A stretch of 64,000 nt of DNA, from assembly GCF_013201725.1 (NCBI RefSeq), contig NZ_CP053835.1:2790001-2854000 (forward strand), in the 5' to 3' direction. The notes beneath the pieces were generated by a model. The model was not told the origin of the DNA. It saw only the letters and a list, made by a program, of their open reading frames with translations, and did not search any database. The translations under genes and the position numbers were made by a program. Within the stretch, counting starts at the first letter, position 1; every line of letters starts with the position of its first letter. Shown here piece by piece: positions 19,234-29,188 of this stretch. This DNA is from Arcobacter defluvii. GTDB lineage: Bacteria > Campylobacterota > Campylobacteria > Campylobacterales > Arcobacteraceae.

Positions 19234-19260
19234 TTAGCACTCTATCTCTTAAACTGCTAA
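19234..19260 (-). promoter_or_regulatory. CIRCE operator upstream of hrcA
   Basis: TTAGCACTC, 9-bp spacer, AACTGCTAA. The left arm is a perfect match to the CIRCE consensus (TTAGCACTC-N9-GAGTGCTAA) and the right arm matches 7 of 9. It lies between the promoter and the hrcA start, the expected position for HrcA repression. Confidence 0.9.
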
Positions 19261-19263
19261 AGA

Positions 19264-19293
19264 ATTATAACCTATTGAGTCAATATTTGTCAA
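19264..19293 (-). promoter_or_regulatory. Sigma70 promoter of hrcA-grpE-dnaK
   Basis: On the minus strand TTGACA (19293-19288), 18-bp spacer, TATAAT (19269-19264): both hexamers are perfect. The predicted transcription start falls at the CIRCE edge, so HrcA binding would block initiation. Confidence 0.9.
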
Positions 19294-19484
19294 GTATTTT
19301 TATATTATCTTTTAATTTTTTATTTAATTCTTAAAATTGAAAAGATTTTTAAAATTTATTCATAAAAAATTGCAATTTTTATGTAATTTATATATAATTT
19401 ATACACTATTAATATAGAAATCATTTTATTTTAAAGATATAATTGTTTCGATATTAAATAAATTTAAAATATGGAGAGTAAATT

Positions 19485-20444
19485 ATGAAATTTAATGGTA
19501 AAAAAATTGCAACTGCTACTTTGATTGGAATGTTATCAATCCCTGCATTTTCTGCTGAGTTTGTTACAATTGGAACAGGTGGAGTTACTGGAACTTATTA
19601 TCCAACAGGAGGAGCAATCTGTAGATTAGTTAATCAATATAAAAAAGATACTAAATTAAGATGTTCAGTTGAGTCAACTGGTGGTTCAGTATACAATGTA
19701 AATACTATTAAAAATGGAGAATTAGATTTTGGTATTGTGCAATCAGATGTTGTTTATCAAGCAAGTAAAGGAGAAGGTGCTTTTGAAGGTGCTGCTATTC
19801 CAAAACTAAAATCAGTTATGGCTATTTATCCAGAATTACTTACTTTAGTTACTAGAAAAGATGCAAATATTAACTCTTTAATAGATGTAAAAGGGAAAAG
19901 AATTAATATTGGAAATCCTGGAAGTGGAAATGAAGCAACTGTTTTAGGATTATTTGAAGAGAGTGGAATCAAAAAATCTGACTTAAAATTTGCAGGTGCA
20001 TTAAAAGCTTCTGAAATGCCTGATGCCTTAAGAGATAATAAAATTGATGGATATTTTTATATGGTAGGACATCCAACAGCAAATATCAAAGATGCATCAA
20101 ACTCTGTTGATGTAAAAATTACTCCAATTGAAGGTGCAAATGTTGATTCTCTAATTAAAAGATATCCATATTTTGCAAAAGCAAATGTTCCTGGTGGAAT
20201 GTATAAAGGAAATGATACTGATATTCCAACATTTGGGGTAAAAGCTGTACTTGTAACAAGTGATGATGTAAGTGTAAATGCTGTTTATACTGTAGTAAAA
20301 GCTATATTAGAAAATTTTGATGAATTTAAACAATTACATCCAGCTTATGCAAATATCACAAAAGAGTCTTTATTAGATGGATTATCTGCTCCATTACATG
20401 AAGGTGCAAAAAAATATTACCAAGAAATTGGATTAATAAAATAA
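19485..20444 (+). CDS. TAXI-family TRAP transporter solute-binding protein
   Basis: 319 residues with a signal peptide ending AFSA (about residue 23). The mature start FVTIGTGGVTGTYYPTGGAIC is the family signature, followed by ELDFGIVQSDVVYQA and VKGKRINIGNPGSGNEATVLG. Periplasmic receptor for a TRAP transporter; TAXI members are often linked to glutamate, dicarboxylates or other organic acids, but the ligand is not predictable. It is followed by a terminator hairpin and then the fused permease, implying higher expression of the receptor. Confidence 0.92.
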   Translation: MKFNGKKIATATLIGMLSIPAFSAEFVTIGTGGVTGTYYPTGGAICRLVNQYKKDTKLRCSVESTGGSVYNVNTIKNGELDFGIVQSDVVYQASKGEGAFEGAAIPKLKSVMAIYPELLTLVTRKDANINSLIDVKGKRINIGNPGSGNEATVLGLFEESGIKKSDLKFAGALKASEMPDALRDNKIDGYFYMVGHPTANIKDASNSVDVKITPIEGANVDSLIKRYPYFAKANVPGGMYKGNDTDIPTFGVKAVLVTSDDVSVNAVYTVVKAILENFDEFKQLHPAYANITKESLLDGLSAPLHEGAKKYYQEIGLIK

Positions 20445-20446
20445 CT

Positions 20447-20475
20447 AAACTAAGGAGAAAACTCCTTAGTTTTTA
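20447..20475 (+). terminator. Intrinsic terminator between TRAP receptor and permease
   Basis: AAACTAAGGAG (20447-20457), AAAA loop, CTCCTTAGTTT (20462-20472), then T-rich. Because the permease follows in the same direction, this probably acts as an attenuator that sets receptor:permease ratio. Confidence 0.8.
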
Positions 20476-20555
20476 TTTTCATACTTCATTTAAAGAATTT
20501 TAGATGAAGTATGAGAACAAAAATATTATTTAAAATATACAAAGGATATAAACCT

Positions 20556-22661
20556 ATGGCGATTTATGAAGAAAAACCCCATAAAATTTCCCAATTAGAA
20601 GTCGAAGAGGCTAATGAAACAGAAGCTAGATTAAATGAAATGGAAGGACAAAGGGTATTTGGAAGAGAACACTATGAATTTTGGTTAATTTCTATTATTG
20701 CTCTTGCTTGGTCTTTATTTCAATTATATATTGTTGTTGAGCCAACTAACTCTACAATAGTTAGATCAGTGCATCTATCATTTGCAATGATTTTAGCTTT
20801 TTTAATTTATCCAATGATAAGAAAACCATATTTTTTATTAAAAATTAGATGGTTTGGATATACATTAGCAACTATTGGTTTAGTTACTGCTGCTTATATT
20901 GCTTACTTTTATGAAGAGCTCTCGTTAAGACCTGGTGATTATACTTCTTTAGATATTGTTATGGCTGTTATTGCTGTTATAATCTTATTAGAAGCAGGAA
21001 GAAGAGTTTTAGGACTTGCTTTAAGTATAATTGCTATTTTTTTCTTAGCTTATGATTTATTAGGTCCATATATGCCTGAGTTAATTATTCATAAAGGTGC
21101 TAGTTTAAATAAACTTGCTGGGCATATGTATCTTACAACAGAAGGAATATTTGGTGTTCCTCTTGGAGTGTCTGCAGGATTTGTATTTTTATTTGTTTTA
21201 TTTGGTTCTCTTTTAGATAAAGCTGGTGCTGGTGAATATTTTATAAATTTAGCATTTTCAATGCTTGGTAAATATAGAGGAGGTCCAGCTAAAGCTGCTA
21301 TTGTAGCTTCTGGATTTACAGGAATTATGAGTGGAAGTTCAATTGCAAATACAGTAACAACAGGAACATTTACAATTCCACTTATGAAAAGAACAGGGTT
21401 TAGACCAGAGCAAGCAGGAGCAGTAGAGGTTGCAGGTTCAACTATTGGACAATTAATGCCACCTATCATGGGAGCTGCTGCATTTATTATGGCAGAATTT
21501 TTGGGTATGGCATATACAGATGTTATTATTAGTGCATTTATTCCTGCTTTTGTTTCTTATTTTGCACTATTTTATATAGTTCATTTAGAAGCTTTAAAAC
21601 TAGGTCTAAAAGGTTTAAAGAAAGAGGATTTACCTGAAAAACTAAAAACTTTTTTACAAGGTATTCACTATTTAATTCCTATTTTTTTCTTATTATATAC
21701 ATTAGTTGTCTTAAGACAAAGTGCTGCTAGTGCTGCTTTTAATGCAATTATGCTTTTAATGATTTTAATGATTGTACAACATCCTTTTAGAGCTTTTTTA
21801 GCAAAAGAAAAGATTACTAAAGATATTTGGCTTTCAGGATTTGTTGATATTTTAGCTGGAATGATAAGTGGTGCTAAAAATATGATTCCAATTGCGATTG
21901 CAACAGCTCTTGCAGGAATAGTAGTTGGTTCAATAACACTTACAGGATTAGGACAAGTTTTACTTGATGTTGTAGAAACTTTAGCAGATGGAAATATTTT
22001 TGCAATTTTATTACTTGCTGCACTTATTTCATTGATTTTAGGTATGGGTCTTCCAACAACAGCAAACTATATTGTTATGGCTTCATTAACAGCACCTGTT
22101 ATTTTAACACTTGCTGCTGATAATGGATTTTTAATTCCTGCAATTGCTGCACATCTATTTGTATTTTATTTTGGTATTTTAGCAGATGTTACACCACCTG
22201 TTGGGCTTGCAGCTTATGCAGCAGCTGGAATTGCAAAAGCAGACCCTATAAAAACAGGAATTATTGGATTTATGTATAATATTAGAACAGCAATATTACC
22301 ATTTATGTTCTTCTTTAATCCAGAATTACTACTTATCTCAGGAGTTGATCCTTTAAATCCAAGTGATCCTCACGGTTGGATATGGATTACAAATCCAATT
22401 GATATAGCTGTTATTTTTACAACTGCATTTATAGGAATGATTTCTTTCTCTTCATTTATGATTGGATATTTTGTAACAAAAACTACATTATTAGAAAGAT
22501 TATTATTTTTAGTTCCTGTTCCTTTTATGTTTTTACCAAAAGTAATAGAAACATATCTTCCAATACCAAACCATTATGTTTCATATTTAATTGGTATTGC
22601 TATCATCGTTGGAATTTATTTAGTTCAAAAAAGAAGAGTTAAAAAAGAGGCTTCTATATAA
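20556..22661 (+). CDS. TRAP transporter fused permease (DctQM type, TAXI-associated)
   Basis: About 701 residues from ATG 20556, preferred over ATG 20511 because AAAGGA lies 9 bases before it. The N-terminal third has the four-helix small-subunit region; the rest is the large DctM-like permease with GLPTTANYIVMASLTAPVIL and SSIANTVTTGTFTIPLMKR. It imports the ligand captured by the upstream receptor, driven by an ion gradient. Fused QM subunits are the rule for TAXI-type TRAP systems. Confidence 0.92.
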   Translation: MAIYEEKPHKISQLEVEEANETEARLNEMEGQRVFGREHYEFWLISIIALAWSLFQLYIVVEPTNSTIVRSVHLSFAMILAFLIYPMIRKPYFLLKIRWFGYTLATIGLVTAAYIAYFYEELSLRPGDYTSLDIVMAVIAVIILLEAGRRVLGLALSIIAIFFLAYDLLGPYMPELIIHKGASLNKLAGHMYLTTEGIFGVPLGVSAGFVFLFVLFGSLLDKAGAGEYFINLAFSMLGKYRGGPAKAAIVASGFTGIMSGSSIANTVTTGTFTIPLMKRTGFRPEQAGAVEVAGSTIGQLMPPIMGAAAFIMAEFLGMAYTDVIISAFIPAFVSYFALFYIVHLEALKLGLKGLKKEDLPEKLKTFLQGIHYLIPIFFLLYTLVVLRQSAASAAFNAIMLLMILMIVQHPFRAFLAKEKITKDIWLSGFVDILAGMISGAKNMIPIAIATALAGIVVGSITLTGLGQVLLDVVETLADGNIFAILLLAALISLILGMGLPTTANYIVMASLTAPVILTLAADNGFLIPAIAAHLFVFYFGILADVTPPVGLAAYAAAGIAKADPIKTGIIGFMYNIRTAILPFMFFFNPELLLISGVDPLNPSDPHGWIWITNPIDIAVIFTTAFIGMISFSSFMIGYFVTKTTLLERLLFLVPVPFMFLPKVIETYLPIPNHYVSYLIGIAIIVGIYLVQKRRVKKEASI

Positions 22662-22671
22662 AAAAGAAAAG

Positions 22672-22698
22672 AGAAAAGAGAAATTCTCTTTTCTTTTT
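22672..22698. terminator. Bidirectional terminator hairpin
   Basis: A near-palindrome GAAAAGAGA/TCTCTTTTC (arms about 22673-22681 and 22685-22693) with an A-run before and T-run after, between the convergent permease and response-regulator genes. Confidence 0.75.
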
Positions 22699-23422
22699 AC
22701 TTCAATAACACTTTTTCTATTATATATCCATAACCTTTATGAGAAATAATAAAATCATTATCTTTTATTTTATCTTTTAATCTTTTCATTACTGTTCTAA
22801 AAGATGAATCATTTATTGAAATATCATTCCAAATTTCTTTTTTAAATCGTTCAATTGGGATTAATGTTCCAATATTTTTTATCAATACATCTAATACTTC
22901 TGATTCTTTTTTTGATAATTTAACAATTATATTATTGTTATATAATTTACTTGTTTCCATATCATACATATAACTATTATTCAATTTAATTAAATTACTT
23001 ATTTCATTAAGAACTTTTGGTTGTTTATCCAAAAGAACTTCTTGTTTTGCTTTTTGAAGCATTTCCATCATATTGTCAATATTTAAAGGTTTTACAAAAT
23101 ATCCACTTACTCTTAAATTTATAAGCTTTAATAAATCTTCTTCATTTTTATGAGCACTTACAATGATAAATCTCTGATTTGGAATAAGTTTTAATATTTC
23201 ATCAATCATCTGCATGCCATTTATATTTGGCATATTTAAATCTGTAATTACTAAATCGAAGTTCTCTTTATTATCAAAACTTTTTTGAATAATTTCAAGG
23301 GCATCTGCTCCATCACAAGCAACAATAACTTCATCAAAAATTGTATTAAGATAAAAAGCTAAAGTTTTTCTAGCTAACTCTTCATCTTCTACTAATAAAA
23401 CTTTTGTTTTAAATTTCTGCAT
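22697..23422 (-). CDS. OmpR/PhoB-type response regulator
   Basis: 241 residues. Receiver domain (~7-125): VLLVEDEELARK, phosphoacceptor Asp in DLVITDLNMPNINGM, VSAHK and VSGYFVKPL. C-terminal winged helix (~165-240): LSKKESEVLDVLI, FRTVMKRLKDKI, GYGYIIEKV. It most likely receives phosphate from the histidine kinase encoded 47 bp upstream. Regulon unknown. Confidence 0.92.
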   Translation of the reverse strand: MQKFKTKVLLVEDEELARKTLAFYLNTIFDEVIVACDGADALEIIQKSFDNKENFDLVITDLNMPNINGMQMIDEILKLIPNQRFIIVSAHKNEEDLLKLINLRVSGYFVKPLNIDNMMEMLQKAKQEVLLDKQPKVLNEISNLIKLNNSYMYDMETSKLYNNNIIVKLSKKESEVLDVLIKNIGTLIPIERFKKEIWNDISINDSSFRTVMKRLKDKIKDNDFIISHKGYGYIIEKVLLK

Positions 23423-23469
23423 ATTTTCTCTTTATTATGTATTATAAATAGATTATATCAAAATTGCTT

Positions 23470-25995
23470 TTAAGCATTTAGTTTTATTAAAAACTCTACT
23501 CCATCATCTTTATTTACAGCTTCAATTTTACCATTCATATTTTTTTCAATGATTACTTTTGTCATATAAAGTCCAATTCCTGTACCTTGATTTTCAAATT
23601 TAGTTGTAAAATATGGTTCAAAAATTCTTTCGATAATTGTTTCATCTATATTTCCACAATTATTAAAAATTGATATGAATATATTTTCTTTTTCTTTATA
23701 AATTTTTATTTCTATTCTTGCTTTAAACTTTATAGTTTTATCTTTTATAATTTTGGCATCAATTGCATTATTTAGAATATTTACAATTACTTGTTCAAAC
23801 TCATTTTCATAGTTTTCTATTTCAATATTTATTGCATCTATAAGCAATTCTATTGAATTTTTTTCCAAAGATGATTTCACTATTTTTGAACTTTGAATAA
23901 TTGAATCTTTTATATTAAAGACTTTTTTTTCTTTTGATGGTTTATAAAAATTTCTAAAATCATCAATTGTTTGTGACATAAAATCTATTTGTAATTTTGC
24001 ATTTTTAATTGTTTCATTTAATTCATCTTTTGAAATCAATCCATAAGAATCTCGTATATAATAAATCAAAAGATTTATATTATTTAGTGGTTGTCGCCAT
24101 TGATGAGCGATATTTCCAAGCATTTCACCCATTGAAGCTAATTTATTTTGCTGAACTAATAATCTATCTTTTTCAAGATTTTTTTCAACTTCTTCTTCAA
24201 TTTTTTGTTTTAACTCTTCTTCATTCATTTTAAGTTTTGTTATATCATTTAAATAACCGTAAAAACCTATAACATTTGAATAATCATCTTTGATTAAAAT
24301 AGCTCTTGTATAAACCCATTTTATATTACTTTGTTTATCTATAACTCTAAAAATACAATTAAATGAATCGCTGTCATCTTTTACTGCTTTTTTAATAACA
24401 TCTTTTAATGGTTTAACATCATCTTTATAAACAAATTTAAAAAAATTGTTTTTATTTTCAAAATCATTTACTTCATAACCATAATCATTAATACTTTTTG
24501 AAACAAATTTGACAGTTAAATTTTCATCATTTTCCCATCTGAAAATTACAATTCTTCCATGTTCAGTTAAAAGGTCTACATCTCTTAATTCTTTTGTTAG
24601 TTTTACTCTATCATCAATATTCATTGACATCATTAAAACTCTATTTGAGTTAAAAACTTTTCCTCGAACTAAAATCCATTTATAATTATTCCATTTGTCT
24701 TTTAATCTGTATTCACAAATAAAATGCTCACTTTGTTTATTTATATGTTTTTCAAACTCCTTGATAACTTTTAATTTATCATCTTTATGTATTAAACTCA
24801 ACCATTCTTCAAAAGTTTGAATATCATTTCTTTTATAACCAAACATCTCAAGCCATTTATTTGAAAAGAAAATTTCATTTGTTTCTAAGTCCATATCCCA
24901 CAAACCATCATTTGAAGCAATGATTGCAAGCTCATATCTCTCTTTCCATTTTTTAAAAAGGAAATTTTTTCTCTCTAATCTTTTGTTGTATCTATTAAAA
25001 ATTGTATTAATAAATTTTCCAAAAATATTAAAAGAAGTAATAAGTAATAAAGCAATAAATGTAACTAAAAGATAAAATCCAACAAGTTTTGTTTCATATT
25101 CTTCTTTTATATTTTTTAACTCTTGGTTCTTTTCACTTGTTCTTACAAAAATTTTATATTGATATTTAGGAAATGTATATGAAAAATCATTTGCACTTTT
25201 TTCTTCGAAATCTTTTATATCCTTTATATCTTCAATTTTTCCACTCATTTTGTAGTTAAAAACTCTATTTTCGTGAAAATCATAAAAATAGAAATATGAG
25301 TTATTTAAAGTTTTACTTTTTGCAATGATTGAATCAAAAATCGCTTTTTCTGTAAGAACTTTCATATCATCAATTTTTGAATAAGCTCCAATATAAATAT
25401 TCAAAAAATCTATATATTTTATAAAACTTAATTGTATGTTTCTTTTTTGATTATCAACACTATACATTAAATTATTATCACCAATATATTCAATATTTCG
25501 TAACATATAATATTTAAATTTCGCTGTTTTATTTTCAGAATTTGTAAGTTCTGTTAAACTCTCTAATAATTTCTCACCATGTAATAATTTATAATTAATA
25601 TTATCAAATAGTAAAAAATTTATATTTCTTTGTCTTTCTACTTCATTTAGATATGGTTCTAAAAAACTCATATTAAAAGGTTTTCCATCTTTTAGATTTG
25701 CTTTTATAAATCCAATAATCTCATAAATTGAATTACTTAAATCATTTTCAATATCATCAAAATTTGCACTTGTATTATATTTTATACTTGAAATATAAGT
25801 TTTTAAAACATCATTTTTATAAAAATTTTCATTTTGAATAAGAATATTTATCCTATTTTTTTTCTCATATTCTAAAAACAAAAATATAGAGATAAATGAG
25901 ATAACAGAAAGAAATAAAACAAATATTAAAGGTGTATAAATTATCTTATTTTTTATATCTAAAAGTGTATAAAACTTCTTTTTCTTAAAAAACAT
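23470..25995 (-). CDS. Membrane sensor histidine kinase with two PAS domains
   Basis: 841 residues. TM1 (~18-38), a large periplasmic sensor (~39-305), TM2 (~306-326), PAS-PAC 1 (~350-465; GLWDMDLETNEIFFSNKWLEM), PAS-PAC 2 (~480-595), a coiled coil, and a kinase core. The H-box is GNIAHQWRQPLNN, common in Campylobacterota; N-box NILNNAIDAK and G-box GTGIGLYMTK are intact. It starts 8 bp after truA and precedes its likely partner regulator. The stimulus is unknown; the periplasmic part has no recognisable ligand motif. Confidence 0.93.
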   Translation of the reverse strand: MFFKKKKFYTLLDIKNKIIYTPLIFVLFLSVISFISIFLFLEYEKKNRINILIQNENFYKNDVLKTYISSIKYNTSANFDDIENDLSNSIYEIIGFIKANLKDGKPFNMSFLEPYLNEVERQRNINFLLFDNINYKLLHGEKLLESLTELTNSENKTAKFKYYMLRNIEYIGDNNLMYSVDNQKRNIQLSFIKYIDFLNIYIGAYSKIDDMKVLTEKAIFDSIIAKSKTLNNSYFYFYDFHENRVFNYKMSGKIEDIKDIKDFEEKSANDFSYTFPKYQYKIFVRTSEKNQELKNIKEEYETKLVGFYLLVTFIALLLITSFNIFGKFINTIFNRYNKRLERKNFLFKKWKERYELAIIASNDGLWDMDLETNEIFFSNKWLEMFGYKRNDIQTFEEWLSLIHKDDKLKVIKEFEKHINKQSEHFICEYRLKDKWNNYKWILVRGKVFNSNRVLMMSMNIDDRVKLTKELRDVDLLTEHGRIVIFRWENDENLTVKFVSKSINDYGYEVNDFENKNNFFKFVYKDDVKPLKDVIKKAVKDDSDSFNCIFRVIDKQSNIKWVYTRAILIKDDYSNVIGFYGYLNDITKLKMNEEELKQKIEEEVEKNLEKDRLLVQQNKLASMGEMLGNIAHQWRQPLNNINLLIYYIRDSYGLISKDELNETIKNAKLQIDFMSQTIDDFRNFYKPSKEKKVFNIKDSIIQSSKIVKSSLEKNSIELLIDAINIEIENYENEFEQVIVNILNNAIDAKIIKDKTIKFKARIEIKIYKEKENIFISIFNNCGNIDETIIERIFEPYFTTKFENQGTGIGLYMTKVIIEKNMNGKIEAVNKDDGVEFLIKLNA

Positions 25996-26003
25996 TTTAA
26001 CCC

Positions 26004-26726
26004 TTAGTATTTTATTTTAGCTAGGTATAATCCATTTGCCTTAATAGGAGTTTTAAATAAATTTTTCTCACAATTCAACTGTTTTTTCAAATCTTCGATA
26101 GTCAATCTTTTATCATTAATTGCTAATAAAAATCCAACCATTAATCTAATTTGAGAACGCAAATAAGAGTTTGCAACAAATTTAAAAACATAAATATCTT
26201 TATGTTTATAAAAAGCTGTTTCAAAAATTTCTCTTATTGTAACATCTTTATCACTTCCTGTTTTATGAAAATATTTAAAATCATAAACACCAATAAACTC
26301 TTTTATTGCTTCTTTTAAAAGTTTTTCATCTACAGATTTTACGAAAGTAATAAATTTATCATTAAAAGGTGTTGTTGGTTTAGTTGTGATTATATATCTA
26401 TAAACTCTTTTTTTTGCATGAAATCTTGAATGGAAATCTTCATTTACTTTTACTATATGTCTTATTTGTATAGAACTAGGTAATCTTTTATTTAAAATTT
26501 CTTGTAATTTAAAAAAATCTGTCCAAAAATCTGGAATTACACAGTTAAAAACTTGTCCTGTTGCGTGAACTTCTTTATCTGTTCGCCCACTTAGAACTAT
26601 TGAAGTATCAATATTTAGAGTTTTAAAAGCTTTAAGTAATTCATCTTCTATTGTATTTTTATTGGGTTGCTTTTGACTTCCTAAATATGAACTTCCATCA
26701 TAAGCAACAATAAATTTTAAATTCAT
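26004..26726 (-). CDS. truA: tRNA pseudouridine synthase A
   Basis: 240 residues from ATG 26726 (MNLKFIVAYDGSSYLGSQ); a longer frame from 26786 overlaps the upstream permease and adds a non-homologous tail. TruA isomerises U38-40 in tRNA anticodon arms. The catalytic Asp lies in SGRTDKEVHATGQV; FHSRFHAKKRVYRY and the late RSQIRLMVGFLLAI block are also typical. It sits among minus-strand housekeeping genes. Confidence 0.95.
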   Translation of the reverse strand: MNLKFIVAYDGSSYLGSQKQPNKNTIEDELLKAFKTLNIDTSIVLSGRTDKEVHATGQVFNCVIPDFWTDFFKLQEILNKRLPSSIQIRHIVKVNEDFHSRFHAKKRVYRYIITTKPTTPFNDKFITFVKSVDEKLLKEAIKEFIGVYDFKYFHKTGSDKDVTIREIFETAFYKHKDIYVFKFVANSYLRSQIRLMVGFLLAINDKRLTIEDLKKQLNCEKNLFKTPIKANGLYLAKIKY

Positions 26727-26731
26727 AAAAA

Positions 26732-27748
26732 TCAATACTCTTTTTTGATTGTTTTTGAATATAAAATATATGTTCCTATAAGCCAAATAGTTGGAATTAT
26801 ATAAAGTGTATGTAAAAGTAATTTATCACCTATTGCTTTTATTAAAACATAATATAAAACAACAGCAATAAGAGAATAAACTATCGCTCTATTTTTTTCA
26901 TATCTTGGATTAAAATATCCAAAAGTTATTACTAAAAATAGCGAAACTAAAGGGAATAATGAAGTTAAAATATAAAATGTCAAATCATCAATATCAATAT
27001 TCTTTTTTATATTATTTTTCCAATATTCATAGGTATTTGTAAAAACTCCTATTTTACTATCTGCTATTGAATCATTTATATACATTGATTTATAATCAAT
27101 TTGATTAAATTCATTTTCATCAATAATAAAAGCTTTTCCATTTAATAATTTAAAACTTAAGCTTCCTTTGTCATTATCTAAAATAGCTGTATCACTTACA
27201 ATAAATTGGTCTTTTTTATCTTCTGTTTTAAATAATTTTACATTTTCATAAACTTTATCTTCTTTACCACTAATATAAATAAGCCAATCACCAAATTTTT
27301 GTCCAAATTCACTAGCTTTTATATTAAAATTTGCCTCTTTCTTTTTAACATCCAAAAACTGTTTTGTTAAAAATTTTGTTTTAGGAATAAGTCCAACAGA
27401 AACAATCAAGAGTAAAGCTGATAAAAGTAACGTAATAGGTAAAAATATTTTTAAAATATTTATTGGATTTAATCCAAAAGAAGTAATAACAGTCAGCTCA
27501 TACTCACTTGCAAGTTTTGCTAAAGTTATAACTAATGAAATAAAAAAAGATATTGGCATAGTATAAAATATAATTTGAGGAACAACATAAGCATATAAAG
27601 TAAATAATTCAATAAAATTTATAGTAATGATTGATGTTAAAGATGCAATTTTAACTAAAAATACAATTGATGTGATAAAAAATAATCCTAAAAAAATAGG
27701 GAAAAACGTGACTGCTAACTGGGAATATAAATACTGGTTTAATTTCAA
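26732..27748 (-). CDS. LptF/LptG-family (YjgP/YjgQ) permease
   Basis: 338 residues with six membrane segments, three at each end, and a periplasmic jellyroll domain between (~110-255). The opening LNQYLYSQLAVTFFPIFLGLFFI is characteristic. Members form the membrane part of the LptBFG exporter that extracts LPS from the inner membrane. Whether this is LptF or LptG cannot be decided here. It overlaps the prepilin peptidase gene by 4 bp. Confidence 0.9.
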   Translation of the reverse strand: MKLNQYLYSQLAVTFFPIFLGLFFITSIVFLVKIASLTSIITINFIELFTLYAYVVPQIIFYTMPISFFISLVITLAKLASEYELTVITSFGLNPINILKIFLPITLLLSALLLIVSVGLIPKTKFLTKQFLDVKKKEANFNIKASEFGQKFGDWLIYISGKEDKVYENVKLFKTEDKKDQFIVSDTAILDNDKGSLSFKLLNGKAFIIDENEFNQIDYKSMYINDSIADSKIGVFTNTYEYWKNNIKKNIDIDDLTFYILTSLFPLVSLFLVITFGYFNPRYEKNRAIVYSLIAVVLYYVLIKAIGDKLLLHTLYIIPTIWLIGTYILYSKTIKKEY

Positions 27749-28542
27749 AAAAAGACCTTTATAAATGTTTTTAAATTAAAAAAATATTCAGTATAAAATC
27801 CCAAAACTAAATAAGGAATAAATGGAGTTTGAATATCTTTTTTTATTATATTTGAATAGATTGCAGGTATTATAGCAAAAAAAGCAGCTAAAAATATAGC
27901 AAATACACCTGCATCTCCAAGGATGACTCCAATCATTGCAATGATTGGAATATCTCCTTCTCCTAAAGCTTCTTGCGTTTTTAAACTTTCATCTTTTAAA
28001 AGTTTTGATTTTATATTTTGAATATAAAAAGTTATTACAAAATTTAGTAAAACAACTGCTCCACTAAATAAAAAAGCATTATAAAAAGCTTCTGTCATAG
28101 AAAAATTTGTGGCAAAAAAAGACAAAATTAAAGCCACTAAAAGTAGATAATCAGGAACTGCTTTGTATTTTAAATCAATAAAAGATAAAACAATTAACAC
28201 ATAAGATAAAATCATCACAAAAACAAATTCTAAATTTAATCCTAATTTTAAAAATAATAATAAAGTAATAATTCCACTTAACAATTCAACTAAAAAATAT
28301 TGGAATGAGATTTTTACTCCACAATAAGCACAATGAGCTTTTAAAAATAAATAAGAGAATAATGGGATATTATGATACCAAAGAATTGTATGATTACATG
28401 AAGGGCATTTACTTCTAGTTTTTGTAAATATAGATTCATTTTTAGGAAGTTTTATGATTAAAACATTTAAAAAAGAACCTATACAGATACCAAAAATAAA
28501 ACTAAATACCTCCAAAACGTCTCTCTCTTTTACTAAAATCAC
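27745..28542 (-). CDS. Prepilin peptidase (A24 family, bifunctional)
   Basis: Up to 265 residues. GSFLNVLIIKLP near the N-terminus, paired CPSC...CAYC zinc cysteines of the N-methyltransferase domain, and the two aspartates of the peptidase (FIDLKYKAVPD and GEGDIPI) are all present. It cleaves and methylates type IV pilin-like or type II secretion pseudopilins. The ATG at 28542 overlaps uppS by 41 bp; a TTG nine codons later (28515) is an alternative start. Confidence 0.92.
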   Translation of the reverse strand: MILVKERDVLEVFSFIFGICIGSFLNVLIIKLPKNESIFTKTRSKCPSCNHTILWYHNIPLFSYLFLKAHCAYCGVKISFQYFLVELLSGIITLLLFLKLGLNLEFVFVMILSYVLIVLSFIDLKYKAVPDYLLLVALILSFFATNFSMTEAFYNAFLFSGAVVLLNFVITFYIQNIKSKLLKDESLKTQEALGEGDIPIIAMIGVILGDAGVFAIFLAAFFAIIPAIYSNIIKKDIQTPFIPYLVLGFYTEYFFNLKTFIKVFF

Positions 28543-29188
28543 TTAAAATATCATCTAGTTCAGATTCAGTAAAATCAGGCCAATAAGTTTGAGTAAAAAA
28601 CATTTCTGCATAAGCATTTTGCCATAGAAGATAGTTTGAAAGTCTAATTTCTCCACTTGTTCTTATTAAAATATCAACATCTCCCATACCTGCTGTATCA
28701 AGACAAGATTCTAAATTTTTTTCATTTATTTCAAGATTTAAATCATTTAACTTTTTAATAGCTCGAATAATTTCATCTTTTGAACCATAATTTAAAGCTA
28801 AAACTTGGGTTAAACCCGTGCAATTTGAAGTTTTTATTTCTGTTTCAGTTATCGTTTTTTGTAAATTCTTTGAAAACTTACTTAAATCTCCAATTGCTTT
28901 AAATCTTATATTATTTTCTAAATAAACATTTAATTCATTTTTTAAATATCTATCAAGAAGTTTCATCAAAAATTCTACTTCAAGTTTTGGTCTTTCCCAA
29001 TTTTCAGTTGAAAAAGCATATAAAGTTAGATATTTTACGCCAATTTTTGCACAATATGAAGTGATTCTTCTAACTGTTTTAGCTCCTTCTTCGTGACCTG
29101 CTGTTCTATTAAATCCTCGTTCCGTTGCCCATCTTCCATTTCCATCCATAATTATTGCTATATGAGATGGAATTTTTATATCATTCAT
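28502..29188 (-). CDS. uppS: Undecaprenyl diphosphate synthase
   Basis: 228 residues. HIAIIMDGNGRWATERG carries the catalytic Asp and the IPP/FPP-binding loop; LTLYAFSTENWERP and DILIRTSGEIRLSNYLLWQ complete the cis-prenyltransferase signatures. It makes the C55 lipid carrier for peptidoglycan and surface glycans. It overlaps coaBC by 8 bp and the prepilin peptidase frame at its 3' end. Confidence 0.97.
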   Translation of the reverse strand: MNDIKIPSHIAIIMDGNGRWATERGFNRTAGHEEGAKTVRRITSYCAKIGVKYLTLYAFSTENWERPKLEVEFLMKLLDRYLKNELNVYLENNIRFKAIGDLSKFSKNLQKTITETEIKTSNCTGLTQVLALNYGSKDEIIRAIKKLNDLNLEINEKNLESCLDTAGMGDVDILIRTSGEIRLSNYLLWQNAYAEMFFTQTYWPDFTESELDDILSDFSKRERRFGGI

